DNA from: Odontocerum albicorne
Taxonomy: Eukaryota; Arthropoda; Insecta; Trichoptera; Odontoceridae
DNA length: 64,000 bases
Assembly: GCA_949825065.1 (NCBI GenBank)
Contig: OX463841.1
Span: 23,200,916-23,264,915 of the forward strand
Reading direction: 5' to 3'
Shown here: in pieces, positions 48,401 through 52,667 of the stretch
How the letters are laid out: the number at the start of each line of letters is the position of its first letter
How positions within the stretch are numbered: position 1 is the first letter of the stretch
Position numbers and translations under genes: made by a program
The notes under the pieces: model-generated
The model's database searches: none
What the model saw: the letters and a program-made list of their open reading frames with translations, nothing else
What the model was told of the DNA's origin: nothing

Positions 48401-50198
48401 AGGATGACCTCCGTAGTCTTGTGGTTGAATGCTTGTTTCCCACCCAAGTGTTTCGGATCTGATCATATGAGGAAAAAAAATCAAGTTTCGCAGTCAGGTT
48501 TTTTACATAGACTTTTTAATATATTAGGTCCTTACATATGAAATTGGCGTTTTGTTTGGGAGGAACATAAAGTTAATTTTTTTTTAATATAATATATTTA
48601 TTTAATCAAAGTATGTACCATTGCTATCTATGCACTTTTGCCATCTCATAGGTAGTTCATTGATCCCTTTACTAAAAAAACCATTTGGACGGGAATCAAT
48701 AAAATCTTTGAAGTCGGTTTGGACTGCCCCATCGGAGTTGAATTTTTTCCCTTGCAAGAAGTTATCCGAATTTCGAAAAAAATAGTAATCTGTTGGGGCA
48801 AGGTCCGGAGAGTACAGTGGATGTCTTAGACATTCCAATTGAAGCTCTTCTAATTTGGTAGCCGTCTGTTGTGCAGTGTGTGGTCTAGCGTTATCATGAA
48901 GCAGCAGTGGCCTAGAGCGATTAACCAGCCTCGGTTGTTTAGCAGCTAGCTTTTCCATCATGGTTTGCAGTTGCTGACAATAGACATCTGCCGTAATCGT
49001 CTGGCCAGATTTAAGAAAGCTGTAGTGAACGACACCAGCACTAGTCCACCAAACGCTCACAAGTAACTTTTTTGGAGTCAATTTTCGCTTGGGGCATGGT
49101 TCGGCTGGTTCGGCAGGGTTCAGCCATTGCGATGAGCGCTTCCGATTATCATACAGGATCCACTTTTCATCACAGGTAATGATTCGATTCAAAATCCCTT
49201 CATTATTGTGCCGGTTGAGTAATGCAACGCAGCAGTCAACGCGCGTTTGTTGATTTGCTTCACTCAATTCGTGAGGTACCCACCTTTCAAGCTTTTTCAC
49301 CTTCCCAATTTGCTTCAAGTGGATTAAAACAGTTTTATCACTAACACCGCAGCCTGCAGCTAACTCGGACGTGGTTTGCGATCCGCTTCCACAATAGCCT
49401 TCAATTCTTCATTATCAACTTTGGTCTCCGGCCGTCCACGGGGCTTCTTCTGCAGGTCGAAATTTCCAGAACGAAAACGTTGGAACCAAAAACGCACTGT
49501 GTTTTCTTTTGCGGCACCGTCGCCATACACATCATTAATCCTTCGAGCCGTTTCTGCAGCACTGGTGCCACGGTGGAACTCGTACTCGTAAATAATGCGA
49601 TATTTCAAGTTTTCCATTTTGTAAACTGAGTGACGCAAAGAAAAAAAACAATTGAGGAAAAAACAAATGAATTATAATTTTCGAAACACAAATACTTGAG
49701 TAAATAGCTGTATAAATTTTAATTTGGAATTCCTAACCAAAGAGAAGATATTTGAGATCAAAGTTGCCAGTACGGCAAAACGCCAATTTCATATGTAAGG
49801 ACCTAATATTTCTGAAAGATTTTGCCATAATAAACCCGCCAGATTGTACTGAATACAACACAAGCGTAGTAAAATAATACACTTTTGATATTTTTTACAT
49901 CCAGTTTCCCTGAATTTCTAATTACTGTATACCTATTATTCACTGTTCATCACTTTACTCATCCAAGTGTTCTGGATGTGGCCTGCCAGTATTCAGATAA
50001 CTTTTAGAACTTAAATATATTTCTTTCCATTGAGAATATCTAATGGATATGATATATTTCTCGATTAACAACAATAACAGTAAAGGAAATATTCTTTTTT
50101 AATTTTAGGTATGGAGATCGAGATCATCTTCTAAGGAATTAAGAATAAATGGTCGAGGACAGCCTGAAGGCGTTACATTTAGGGCTAATAATTTTTAA
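21206..50198 (+). CDS. FBXW5: F-box/WD repeat protein 5, complete nine-exon gene (exons joined)
   Basis: Coding exons: 21206-21428, 25991-26148, 26228-26405, 32362-32584, 33174-33357, 37070-37416, 40231-40443, 43935-44085, 50109-50198. They total 1,767 nt, 588 residues, against 566 in human FBXW5. Every junction has GT/AG and a matching phase. Order of parts: N-terminal F-box (LLYIFGYLDAKDLLKSGLVC, about residues 20-60), first WD repeat (HQVLHVSFSHNGKMFATTSK), the FBXW5-specific NKPYDIFGCW and TTGSDTYTPHQIGFKRI blocks, then WD repeats including LSPDHKYLYVNSRPWPNG and TSDDYSIRVWR. In animals FBXW5 is a substrate receptor of SCF and CUL4-DDB1 ubiquitin ligases, with SAS-6 and TSC2 among reported targets. 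The start is the ATG at 21206; the preceding in-frame GTG is not used. Introns hold most of the window's transposons. Confidence 0.93.
21429..22159 (+). other. FBXW5 intron 1, unique part
   Basis: AT-rich. No repeat or gene recognised before the Tigger-type terminus at 22162. Confidence 0.45.
22162..22235 (+). mobile_element. Tigger/pogo-like terminal fragment
   Basis: Begins after TA with CAGTCGGCCCTCCATATCTA, then GCATCCACAAATTCAACCAA and TTGAAAATATTCC. This is the CAGTCGGCCCTCCxTATC end known from Tigger-type elements. Only about 75 bp remain; the LINE RT fragment starts immediately after, so the rest was lost. Confidence 0.6.
22236..23500 (+). mobile_element. Non-LTR retrotransposon fragment: RT 3' half with C-terminal zinc finger
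   Basis: The longest open piece (22369-22815) contains ITELQYADDCALVAHSEEDL, the catalytic YADD box of reverse transcriptase, then FGLEINVEKTQLL, NFTYLGSILASNSSLDDEL and VVLPTLLYGSET. Further pieces read FHQRLVCQILGIHWRDHVTN, LPKRILYGEVVGKRRVGGQ and a terminal C2H2-like finger CDICGRECASRIRLFSH (about 23245-23310). Together these match a widespread animal LINE lineage with the tail CxxCGRxCASRIGLxSH. Stops after SET and frameshifts near 23100 inactivate it, and the 5' half is missing. It lies in FBXW5 intron 1 in sense orientation. Confidence 0.82.
23506..24778 (+). mobile_element. Mariner family A, copy A2 (irritans/Himar1-like), full length, dead
   Basis: 1,273 bp with TIRs starting ACACATCGATCAATAAGTCC and TA at 23504-23505 and 24779-24780. 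A transposase starting at 23684 can be followed through MEKNEFRVL, QRWLEKCYPGSASSKTTICR, DETWIHHYTPES (first Asp), KKVLFHQDNAPCHKSM (second Asp) and FADLKKMLQ. It is broken by an extra 4 bp at the TTGGTTGA near 23709, a shift at the poly-A before the linker (near 23912) and further indels. The first two lesions are shared with copy A4. It lies in FBXW5 intron 1, sense orientation. Confidence 0.92.
24781..25990 (+). other. FBXW5 intron 1, 3' part
   Basis: AT-rich. No exon, repeat or RNA gene recognised. It ends with the acceptor TTTTGTTTTCCAG for exon 2. Confidence 0.45.
25991..26148 (+). CDS. FBXW5: FBXW5 exon 2 (first WD repeat)
   Basis: Encodes ASRWLEEYKRLHCDIPIIQS then HSHQVLHVSFSHNGKMFATT and SKDGTVM. 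This is the H..VL.VSFS..G...AT.SKD core of a WD40 blade. It ends at ATG|GTAAAA. Confidence 0.93.
26228..26405 (+). CDS. FBXW5: FBXW5 exon 3
   Basis: Starts VWNSSYPCSMKYQHNMKEFS, closing the WD blade begun in exon 2 (VWN is the WD dipeptide position), and continues FSQFNSSDTLLLVSGVHFGS. The donor is CAGA|GTAAGA, and the single leftover base pairs with AT of exon 4 to give Asn. Confidence 0.93.
26610..27856 (-). mobile_element. Mariner family A, copy A3 (irritans/Himar1-like), dead
   Basis: 1,247 bp, minus strand, with TA at 26608-26609 and 27857-27858 and family A TIRs. The N-terminus is in frame where A2 and A4 are shifted (MEKKEFRVLIKHC; ENIKKTFKIVM), so A3 belongs to a different sublineage. 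It has its own lesions: a stop in place of Arg in TQ-stop-WLEKCYP and a small deletion after EIRKVA. The 3' half remains long and open (EFLKAEIANKRPHMKKKK; YSPDLAPSDYWLLADL with the third Asp; GKRWNECIAL). It is antisense to FBXW5, in intron 3. Confidence 0.92.
28137..29090 (-). mobile_element. Degenerate Tc1/mariner relic
   Basis: Minus-strand pieces read ARQSCRNIKVILTVFFIIKV (around 28590-28670), a decayed HDNA box with VDFFDKTL (about 28400-28480), and the C-terminus PLKGRRFQIVEEIKRNMMRQ then LKAIPKEDFENCF (28137-28331). The LKGRRFxxVEEIK/AIPxxDFxxCF tail is shared by a mariner lineage common in arthropods. Many stops. I could not find the terminal repeats. Confidence 0.65.
29423..29582. 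repeat. Minisatellite, 44-bp unit, 3.6 copies
   Basis: Units start at 29423, 29467, 29511 and 29555, each beginning TTGGCTCGTCAAGCAGAATC and continuing AGCTTTTGAGGGGTGACC. Identity is almost perfect; the third unit has CTCATC. It lies in FBXW5 intron 3. There are no spacers, so this is a simple tandem array. Confidence 0.95.
29585..30323 (+). other. FBXW5 intron 3, unique part
   Basis: AT-rich with nothing recognised. Confidence 0.45.
30326..31612 (-). mobile_element. Mariner family C, copy C1 (mauritiana-like), dead
   Basis: 1,287 bp, TIR TTAGGTGTACAAATGAGTTT, TA at 30324-30325 and 31613-31614; the right terminus has drifted (TACATCTGA). The transposase runs from ATG at 31438 (MSSFEPNKRYLRELLIYFFN, then SCREWFQKFKNGEFDIEDKE) through VTGDEKWIHYDNP (first Asp), LLHDNARPH (second Asp) and YSPDIAPSDFHLF (third Asp) to DGQYFE. 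In-frame stops lie after EVLLD, after GMIQK and after YDNP, and one A is missing in the HGK poly-A run near 30870. The last two stops and the missing A recur in copy C2. Confidence 0.92.
31690..32215 (+). mobile_element. RTE-like LINE, 3' fragment
   Basis: The reading TIVRPAIMYGSECWTMYSS then MLRWSAGVSLKDKIKSSRIR, LRWYVHIRR and SRRRPKNSWMAL matches the end of RTE/BovB-type reverse transcriptase ORFs (MYGSECW, EMRMLRW, GHVxRR, GRPKxxW). It ends RTRRADPNSLLR then stop. Single-base lesions (KVY-stop, EE-stop) make it non-coding. Everything 5' of the palm is missing. It lies in FBXW5 intron 3. Confidence 0.75.
32362..32584 (+). CDS. FBXW5: FBXW5 exon 4
   Basis: Encodes DFLLQCRVVNKPYDIFGCWI then GDNHLISGELHWLGHLTS and ends in NPNASSVR. 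NKPYD(I/V)FGCW and LISGxLHxxGxxTS are hallmark blocks of FBXW5 orthologues. The split Arg codon AG|A continues in exon 5. Confidence 0.94.
32585..33173 (+). other. FBXW5 intron 4
   Basis: 589 bp, AT-rich, with no insertion recognised. It closes with a T-rich tract and TTTTTTAG. Confidence 0.6.
33174..33357 (+). CDS. FBXW5: FBXW5 exon 5 (linker)
   Basis: Encodes FVLISKCKWFEGDSDDPENR and a Ser/Thr-rich low-complexity linker ending LSTESLDE, donor GAA|GTAGGT. This region is variable between FBXW5 orthologues and lies between the two groups of WD repeats. Confidence 0.9.
33682..33812. repeat. Foldback element, copy 2, centre deleted
   Basis: Begins TTAAGGCATTAACATTGTGG exactly as copy 1 (9834), keeps ATCAAATACTG, TTATACCGTTACG and TGTTTGATAAAACAAATTAT, but lacks the CACCTCATCATCA central part. 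It lies in FBXW5 intron 5. Confidence 0.7.
33990..35276 (-). mobile_element. Mariner family B, copy B1 (cecropia-like), open transposase
   Basis: 1,287 bp with matching TIRs (TTAGGTCCTTACATATGAAA at both ends) and TA at 33988-33989 and 35277-35278. It contains an uninterrupted transposase frame (34068-35087). The right-hand TA also serves as the left TA of the neighbouring mariner C2. It lies in FBXW5 intron 5, antisense. Confidence 0.95.
34068..35087 (-). CDS. Mariner transposase, 339 aa, open frame (HDN changed to HDS)
   Basis: A cecropia-subfamily DD34D transposase of full length (relatives such as Hsmar1 are about 343 aa). The start is MENLKYRVIYEYEFHRGTSA; the upstream in-frame ATG at 35108 adds seven residues and is unlikely. 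An HTH pair covers residues 1-115 with linker KPRGRPETK (about 58-66), then WVPHEL (114-119) and the catalytic triad D151 (TCDEKWILYDN), D243 (LLHDSARPH) and D278 (PPYSPDLAPTDYYF), with exactly 34 residues between the last two. All three Asp are present. The residue after D243 is Ser where the family and copy B2 have Asn (codon at 34356-34358). Whether this still cuts DNA is unknown. Terminal repeats on both sides show this is a transposon gene, not a domesticated one. Confidence 0.93.
   Translation of the reverse strand: MENLKYRVIYEYEFHRGTSAAETARRINDVYGDGAAKENTVRFWFQRFRSGNFDLQKKPRGRPETKVDNEELKAIVEADPSQTTSELAAGCGVSDKTVLIHLKQIGKVKKLERWVPHELSEANQQTRVDCCVALLNRHNNEGILNRIITCDEKWILYDNRKRSSQWLNPAEPAKPCPKRKLTPKKLLVSVWWTSAGVVHYSFLKSGQTITADVYCQQLQTMMEKLAAKQPRVVNRSRPLLLHDSARPHTAQQTATKLEELQLECLRHPPYSPDLAPTDYYFFRNLDNFLQGKKFNSDGAVQTDFKDFIDSRANGFFSKGIDELPMRWQKCIDSNGTYFD
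35279..36545 (+). mobile_element. Mariner family C, copy C2 (mauritiana-like), dead
   Basis: 1,267 bp, + strand, with left end TCAAGTGTACAAATAAG (drifted from TTAGGTGTAC) and right complement TTAGGTGTACAAATAAG, flanked by TA at 35277-35278 (shared with B1) and 36546-36547. The transposase is followed from ATG at 35453 (MSSFEPNKRYLRELL) to DGQYFE at 36468. It shares with C1 the stop after GMIQK, the stop after YDNP and the missing A in the poly-A near 35998. It keeps Gln where C1 has a stop after EVLLD, and has extra losses of its own near 35725 and 36105. Confidence 0.92.
36619..36690. repeat. Tandem duplication, 36 bp x 2
   Basis: The unit CTATTTTTATACTAACTTTG plus TATCAAGGTATTCATA is repeated with two mismatches, and a third partial unit starts at 36691. 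FBXW5 intron 5. Confidence 0.85.
37070..37416 (+). CDS. FBXW5: FBXW5 exon 6 (TTGSDTYTPHQIG block, RE-rich stretch)
   Basis: Encodes an acidic Ser-rich start (ISNESDSGSFSGSSQDDD), the diagnostic LLIFTTGSDTYTPHQIGFKR, a basic-acidic run of RE repeats (about 37255-37290, roughly eight RE/KE pairs) likely to form a charged helix, and LIDLHGHIIGMALSPDHK, which begins a WD blade. Human FBXW5 lacks the RE run, which accounts for part of the extra length. Confidence 0.93.
37417..38845 (+). other. FBXW5 intron 6, unique part
   Basis: AT-rich. No repeat or exon recognised. Confidence 0.45.
38848..40140 (-). mobile_element. DD41D mariner-like element (rosa/visitor type), dead
   Basis: 1,293 bp, with TIR TAGGGTGCGTTTTATGTTCC on the left and CAGGGTGTGTTTTATGTTCC on the right complement, TA at 38846-38847 and 40141-40142. 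The best minus-strand piece reads MWFQQDGATSHTARATMQIL then SPQSPDLTAPDYFLWGYLKE and KVYTNKPTTIPDA. The distance between the QQD aspartate and the PDYF aspartate is 41 residues, which places it in the DD41D group and not in the DD34D mariners around it. The N-terminal half is recognisable only in scraps. It lies in FBXW5 intron 6, antisense. Confidence 0.85.
40231..40443 (+). CDS. FBXW5: FBXW5 exon 7
   Basis: Encodes YLYVNSRPWPNGYAIENPLS, PPPLASHIDMHVIDLTNL, then HRAYTPNTECFFIFLDVAEK and YVAS across the junction. YLYVNSRxWPNG and HRAYTPNxECFFIFLDV are strongly conserved in FBXW5. Split Ser codon AG|C. Confidence 0.95.
40459..41410 (+). mobile_element. Mariner family G, internally deleted (952 bp)
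   Basis: TIRs GCATATCCAGAAAGTAAGTG on both ends, TA at 40457-40458 and 41411-41412. The N-terminus MSIQSPAKCEIRGVIRYLVW then SVYKWCREFKNGHV jumps within about 20 codons to a scrap of PPPK and SAKK before MASVFWDCQGIILIEYM, so roughly 380 bp including the first catalytic Asp are deleted. The remainder is open: LRRAIQNKRRSMLTKGVCLL, LLHNNARPHT (second Asp changed to Asn), then a broken third-Asp box HSPDLQIT and the C-terminus IERNGDYV. FBXW5 intron 7. Confidence 0.88.
41425..42200 (+). mobile_element. Degenerate non-LTR retrotransposon (family N, copy 3), RT palm
   Basis: Contains TKLNGALTEWF-type sequence, then KGVTQGYVMSPWLFNIFIDL (RT motif with QGxxxSPxLFNxxxDL) near 41617-41690 and LFTDDMAVLSESEDELQNL near 41735, where TDD replaces the usual ADD. 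It then follows the same modules as copies 1 and 2. It is the best preserved RT palm of family N in the window, but has stops. FBXW5 intron 7. Confidence 0.75.
42201..43330 (+). other. FBXW5 intron 7, mostly unclassified
   Basis: AT-rich. The only recognised item is the lone Tigger-type terminus at about 42700-42751. Confidence 0.4.
42700..42751 (-). mobile_element. Solo pogo/Tigger-type terminus
   Basis: On the complement the stretch begins CAGTGATCCCTCATTATCCG and continues GGGGGTTACGCGATCC after a TA at 42752-42753. CAGTGxTCCCTCxxTATC ends belong to Tigger/pogo-type elements. No partner terminus is found nearby, so the element is truncated or decayed. Confidence 0.5.
43340..43860 (-). mobile_element. 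Degenerate non-LTR retrotransposon, 3' part (family N, copy 4)
   Basis: On the minus strand the same modules as copy 1 appear: the AGTGAAATGTGGACATGG stretch (43725-43750), a stretch matching the YLLKRMxGVSMYD region, the GGTAGAGGAAAACCAAGGAA basic tail (about 43490-43510) and the CAGGAAAGTCTGGCGC-type end. It lies just left of FBXW5 exon 8, antisense. Confidence 0.65.
43935..44085 (+). CDS. FBXW5: FBXW5 exon 8 (WD repeat)
   Basis: Encodes GAENSAAYIWDRYYGVCLAR, LPHVDCVNAIAFNP and TTSDDYSIR: a complete WD blade with H..CVN.I.F.P and T.SDD.SIR, matching human SGAEDRHGYIWDRHYNICLA in position. The donor is AGG|GTATGT. Confidence 0.95.
44187..44362 (+). repeat. SINE family S, nearly complete copy
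   Basis: The head CCTCCGTGGTCTAGTTGGTA (A box), then GAGGTTGCGAGTTCTATTTT (decayed B box), a short body and the tail AATAAATCCGCCAGTTTGTA with AGCATAATACAATAAA. This is the best single copy for defining the family, although much of the mid-body seen at 1195 is absent. FBXW5 intron 8, sense. Confidence 0.75.
44363..44925 (+). other. FBXW5 intron 8, unclassified
   Basis: Nothing recognised. Confidence 0.4.
44928..45865 (+). mobile_element. Mariner family A, copy A4, internally deleted (938 bp)
   Basis: Family A TIRs with TA at 44926-44927 and 45866-45867; the right end has lost two bases (GATCGTGT). The 5' half is almost identical to copy A2, including the extra 4 bp at TTGGTTGA (45131) and the frameshift before the stop in KKNSKS. 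A deletion joins KGKTINSE directly to KLGKRWNECI, removing the second and third catalytic Asp. FBXW5 intron 8, sense. Confidence 0.93.
45880..48310 (-). mobile_element. Degenerate CR1-like LINE with ORF1 and ORF2 remnants, hosting a MITE
   Basis: Minus-strand order from right to left: an ORF1-like part near 47580-47720 reading RFIPETMDDILTYLKFV then TSFKIGVPEELV (the ORF1 fold of insect LINEs); an endonuclease start near 47340-47460 reading FDIIALTESWL; RT palm scraps near 46440-46540 (YDKVDHDILL, KMHNLGFSNNLLFFTSYVKE); and a post-palm piece near 45900-46050 (VSEFKYLRLTF, LISESYKLLGFIIR). The order ORF1, EN, RT is that of a LINE in antisense. The MITE at 46651-47177 separates EN from RT. All frames are broken. 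FBXW5 intron 8. Confidence 0.65.
46651..47177. mobile_element. MITE with perfect 18-bp terminal inverted repeats (527 bp)
   Basis: Ends CTAAGGCCGAGGCCACAC and GTGTGGCCTCGGCCTTAG are exact reverse complements. The subterminal regions are also partly complementary (TTAGGTGCTAAGC opposite GCTCTAAGCACC). There is no ORF. The target duplication is unclear, so I do not assign a superfamily. It lies within the antisense LINE in FBXW5 intron 8 and is GC-richer than its surroundings. Confidence 0.8.
48404..48521 (+). repeat. SINE family S, left piece (split by mariner B2)
   Basis: Head GACCTCCGTAGTCTTGTGGT (A box) then a decayed B-box region. The element resumes at 49809 after the mariner at 48524-49806. 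Confidence 0.6.
48524..49806 (-). mobile_element. Mariner family B, copy B2 (cecropia-like)
   Basis: 1,283 bp, nearly identical to B1, with TA at 48522-48523 and 49807-49808 and the same TIRs. It is inserted in a SINE: the SINE head lies left and its tail right. FBXW5 intron 8, antisense. Confidence 0.95.
48602..49617 (-). pseudogene. Mariner transposase of copy B2, one 4-bp deletion
   Basis: Same 339-residue product as copy B1 except for a 4-bp deletion near 49380, between two GAT triplets (GCGATGGATCC in B1 becomes GCGATCC). It shifts the frame in the second HTH region after VEAD. The catalytic part (48602-49318) is open and keeps the normal LLHDNARPH where B1 has HDS. A handful of other substitutions separate the two, which indicates recent amplification. 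Confidence 0.94.
49809..49890 (+). repeat. SINE family S, right piece (tail)
   Basis: AATAAACCCGCCAGATTGTA then CTGAATACAACACAAGC and TAAAATAATAC is the family tail. It completes the copy begun at 48404. Confidence 0.7.
50109..50198 (+). CDS. FBXW5: FBXW5 terminal exon
   Basis: Encodes VWRSRSSSKELRINGRGQPE then GVTFRANNF and TAA. VWRS completes the last WD blade (human KAWRSP). It is preceded by TTTTTTAATTTTAG. Confidence 0.93.
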   Translation, partial: VWRSRSSSKELRINGRGQPEGVTFRANNF

Positions 50199-50222
50199 TT
50201 TTTCTTGCTCATCATTTGCTCC

Positions 50223-50620
50223 TATTTATTAAATGTCTGATACTACCACGTGTATTTTTGTATAATATACATTTTTTTTATTTATTGTTGTGTGTAACTT
50301 TTGTTACTTCATATTTTGATTATTGCTGAGATTAGCATATTGAAAAAGTGGCAATATTATTTATTAAATGTCTGATATTACCAAGTGTATTTTTGTATAA
50401 TATACATTTTTTTATTTATTGTTGTGTGTAACTTTTGTTACTTCATATTTTGATTATTGTTGAGATTAGCATATTGAAAAAGTGGCAATATTATTTATTA
50501 AATGTCTGATATTACCAAGTGTATTTTTGTATAATATACAATTTTTTTTTTGTTGTGTGTAACTTTTGTTACTTCATATTTTGATTATTGTTGAGATTAG
50601 CATATTGAAAAAGTGGCAAT
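50223..50620. repeat. Triplicated FBXW5 3' flank (about 134-bp unit x 3)
   Basis: Units start near 50223, 50358 and 50492, each running from TTATTAAATGTCTGATA through TTGTGTGTAACTTTTGTTAC to TTGAAAAAGTGGCAA. Units 2 and 3 are closer to each other (TATTACCAAG) than to unit 1 (TACTACCACG). The array starts 25 bp after the stop codon, so it probably forms part of the 3' untranslated region. Confidence 0.92.
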
Positions 50621-50789
50621 ATACATATATCTACATATGTATAAATATTAAAGAATGTACTTATTCAAACCAAAATAAACATTTTTACTACATAACTATT
50701 TTCATATATTCCAAAATGTGTCGAATGCCCAATTAATTTAAATAAATAATATAATCAGTATTTGGACCAATCCTTTTTATTACAATATA

Positions 50790-52065
50790 TTAGGTGTACC
50801 GGAAAAGAATGTCGTTTTTTCAATGAAACAATTTGGTGCATTTAATGTATTTATTTATTAAAACTTAGTTCAAAATATAATTGCTATCGTTTGATATAAC
50901 CTCCTTCTACCTCTCAGTCAATTTTTTAATACCGCGTTCGTAAAATTCAGATGGTTTCAATGCAAAATACTCAGATATGCCTTTTTTGACATCCTTATAA
51001 TTTTTGTATTCTTTTCCGTTTAAAAAGTGTTGCATTGACCGGAACAAATGGTAATCTGATGGAGCAAGATCCGGTGAATATGGTGGGTGACGTACAGTTG
51101 TTCAACCTAGGGCTTTAATTTTTTTTTTCGTAATTTTCTGAGGTATGCGGTCGTGCATTATCGTGCTGTAAAAACACTTGTCCACAATTAGCCAGTGCAG
51201 GTCTTTTTTTTATTATTTCTGCATTTAAATGCTCTAGTTGATCACAGTACACTTGGGCGTTAATTGTCTGTCCGGGTTTTAATGTTTCGAAATAAATTAT
51301 TCTCTTGCAGTCCCACCAAACAGACAAAAGAACTTTTTTTGCAGTGAGCCAAGCTTAGGGGTGGGTTTTGGTACTTGGCCCTTTGAATGCCATTGTTTCT
51401 TGCGTCTTTGGTTTGAATACAACACCCATTTTTCGTCACCAGTTACAAGATGTTGTAGAAATGGAGTTTTGGTATTTAATTCCGAATATTCAGTGCACGC
51501 GTTTATACGCTCACCGAGATTTTCTTCACTTAATTCATGACGTATCCATTTTCCTTGATTCCATGTCTTGCCGATTTTTTTATATGCTCTTGCACGCTTG
51601 ACCATGAACATCCGAGTTGCTCCGCGAGTTCTTGAATCGTTGAAGTTGGATTTTGCTGAATCAGCTCAGTTTAAACATTGCTATCCACTTTAACAGGTCG
51701 ACCACTTACAGAGTTATTTTTTAGATCAAAATTGCCGGATTTAAATTCTTTAAACCATCTCTGGCATTTACGAACATTCAAAATATCTCCCAGTAAATCA
51801 CAAATATTTTTTAAAGCACATGTTGCACTTTCTTTCTTCATGAAATGGTAAAGCATAATATTTCGAATAAATTCCTTATTCGGTACAAAGCTCACCATTG
51901 TATATAGGGTTGTAAATGTTTTTGTTTCAAAGTCCTAATACACTCCAGGTATACGTAGTCAGAGAAACAATACAGAACACGTTGTAAAAGTTCGACTGTC
52001 GAAGCACAACTGACCACTCAAAAGCGATAACAAAAAAAACGACATTCTTTTCCGGTACACCTAAT
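50790..52065 (-). mobile_element. Mariner family D, 1,276 bp, dead
   Basis: TIR TTAGGTGTACCGGAAAAGAA at both ends, TA at 50788-50789 and 52066-52067. Minus-strand transposase pieces: MVSFVPNKEFIRNIMLYHFM (from 51898), CQRWFKEFKSGNFDL, HELSEENLGERINACTEY, VTGDEKWVLYSNQ (first Asp), VWWDCKRIIYFETLKPGQTI, LQHDNARPHT (second Asp), then on another frame PPYSPDLAPSDYHLFRSMQ (third Asp) and ERGIKKLTERW. A stop follows VDSNV and there are at least two frameshifts. Confidence 0.9.
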
Positions 52066-52079
52066 ATGATAACATGGAT

Positions 52080-52667
52080 TGAAATCATTATATAAAGCAG
52101 ACTTTGACAGAGTGATTTTAATCTATGTTAAATTGTTGATGATACAAATTCTTTGGGAACTCGGGTGCTATACAAGATGAGCTGAATCAGATATTGCAGT
52201 GATCCAGTAAGTAGCTTTTGTCTCTGATGCTAAAAAATGCACTGTTCTTAATATTGGCAAAAATACCTTCAAATTTCATACAATTACAAAAATGTCAACA
52301 TTAAATTTAACTCAAGACTAGTTTGAAAGATTTAAGAATTATAATGTCTAATGACTTGAAATGAGCGAACACATCACTGATGTTGTAAAAAGGGCCAATG
52401 CACTTCTCTACATTGTAAAAAAAGATTTCAGTGAGAGGTGACTCCATAAATGTTGTAAAACTATAAGACCTTTGCTAGAATTTGGTTACCAAATATGGAA
52501 TCCTTCTTTTAAGGATATTAAATTTCTTCAAGAGTTCAAAAATGAGCAACATAAATTTCAATATATCTGACTTACAAATACGAGTATATACTGCGTTCAT
52601 AGAAATTATCTACTCTGTAACAAAGACGAAATTGTGGAGACTTGATTGAGTTTTACGAGTATACCAA
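52080..52667 (+). mobile_element. CR1-like LINE RT fragment, left piece (split by mariner E)
   Basis: Pieces read KKCTVLNIGKNTFKF, EMSEHITDVVKRANALLYIV and KTIRPLLEFGYQIWNPSFKD, which match the post-palm part of CR1-type RT (HI..V.KAN..LG.I.R, KT.VRP.LEYG..IW.P). It is interrupted at 52667; the C-terminus continues after 53931. Confidence 0.65.

Noticed and set aside
50226..50620. Satellite or centromeric repeat
   Set aside because: Only three units, tied to the end of a single-copy gene; better explained as local tandem duplication.
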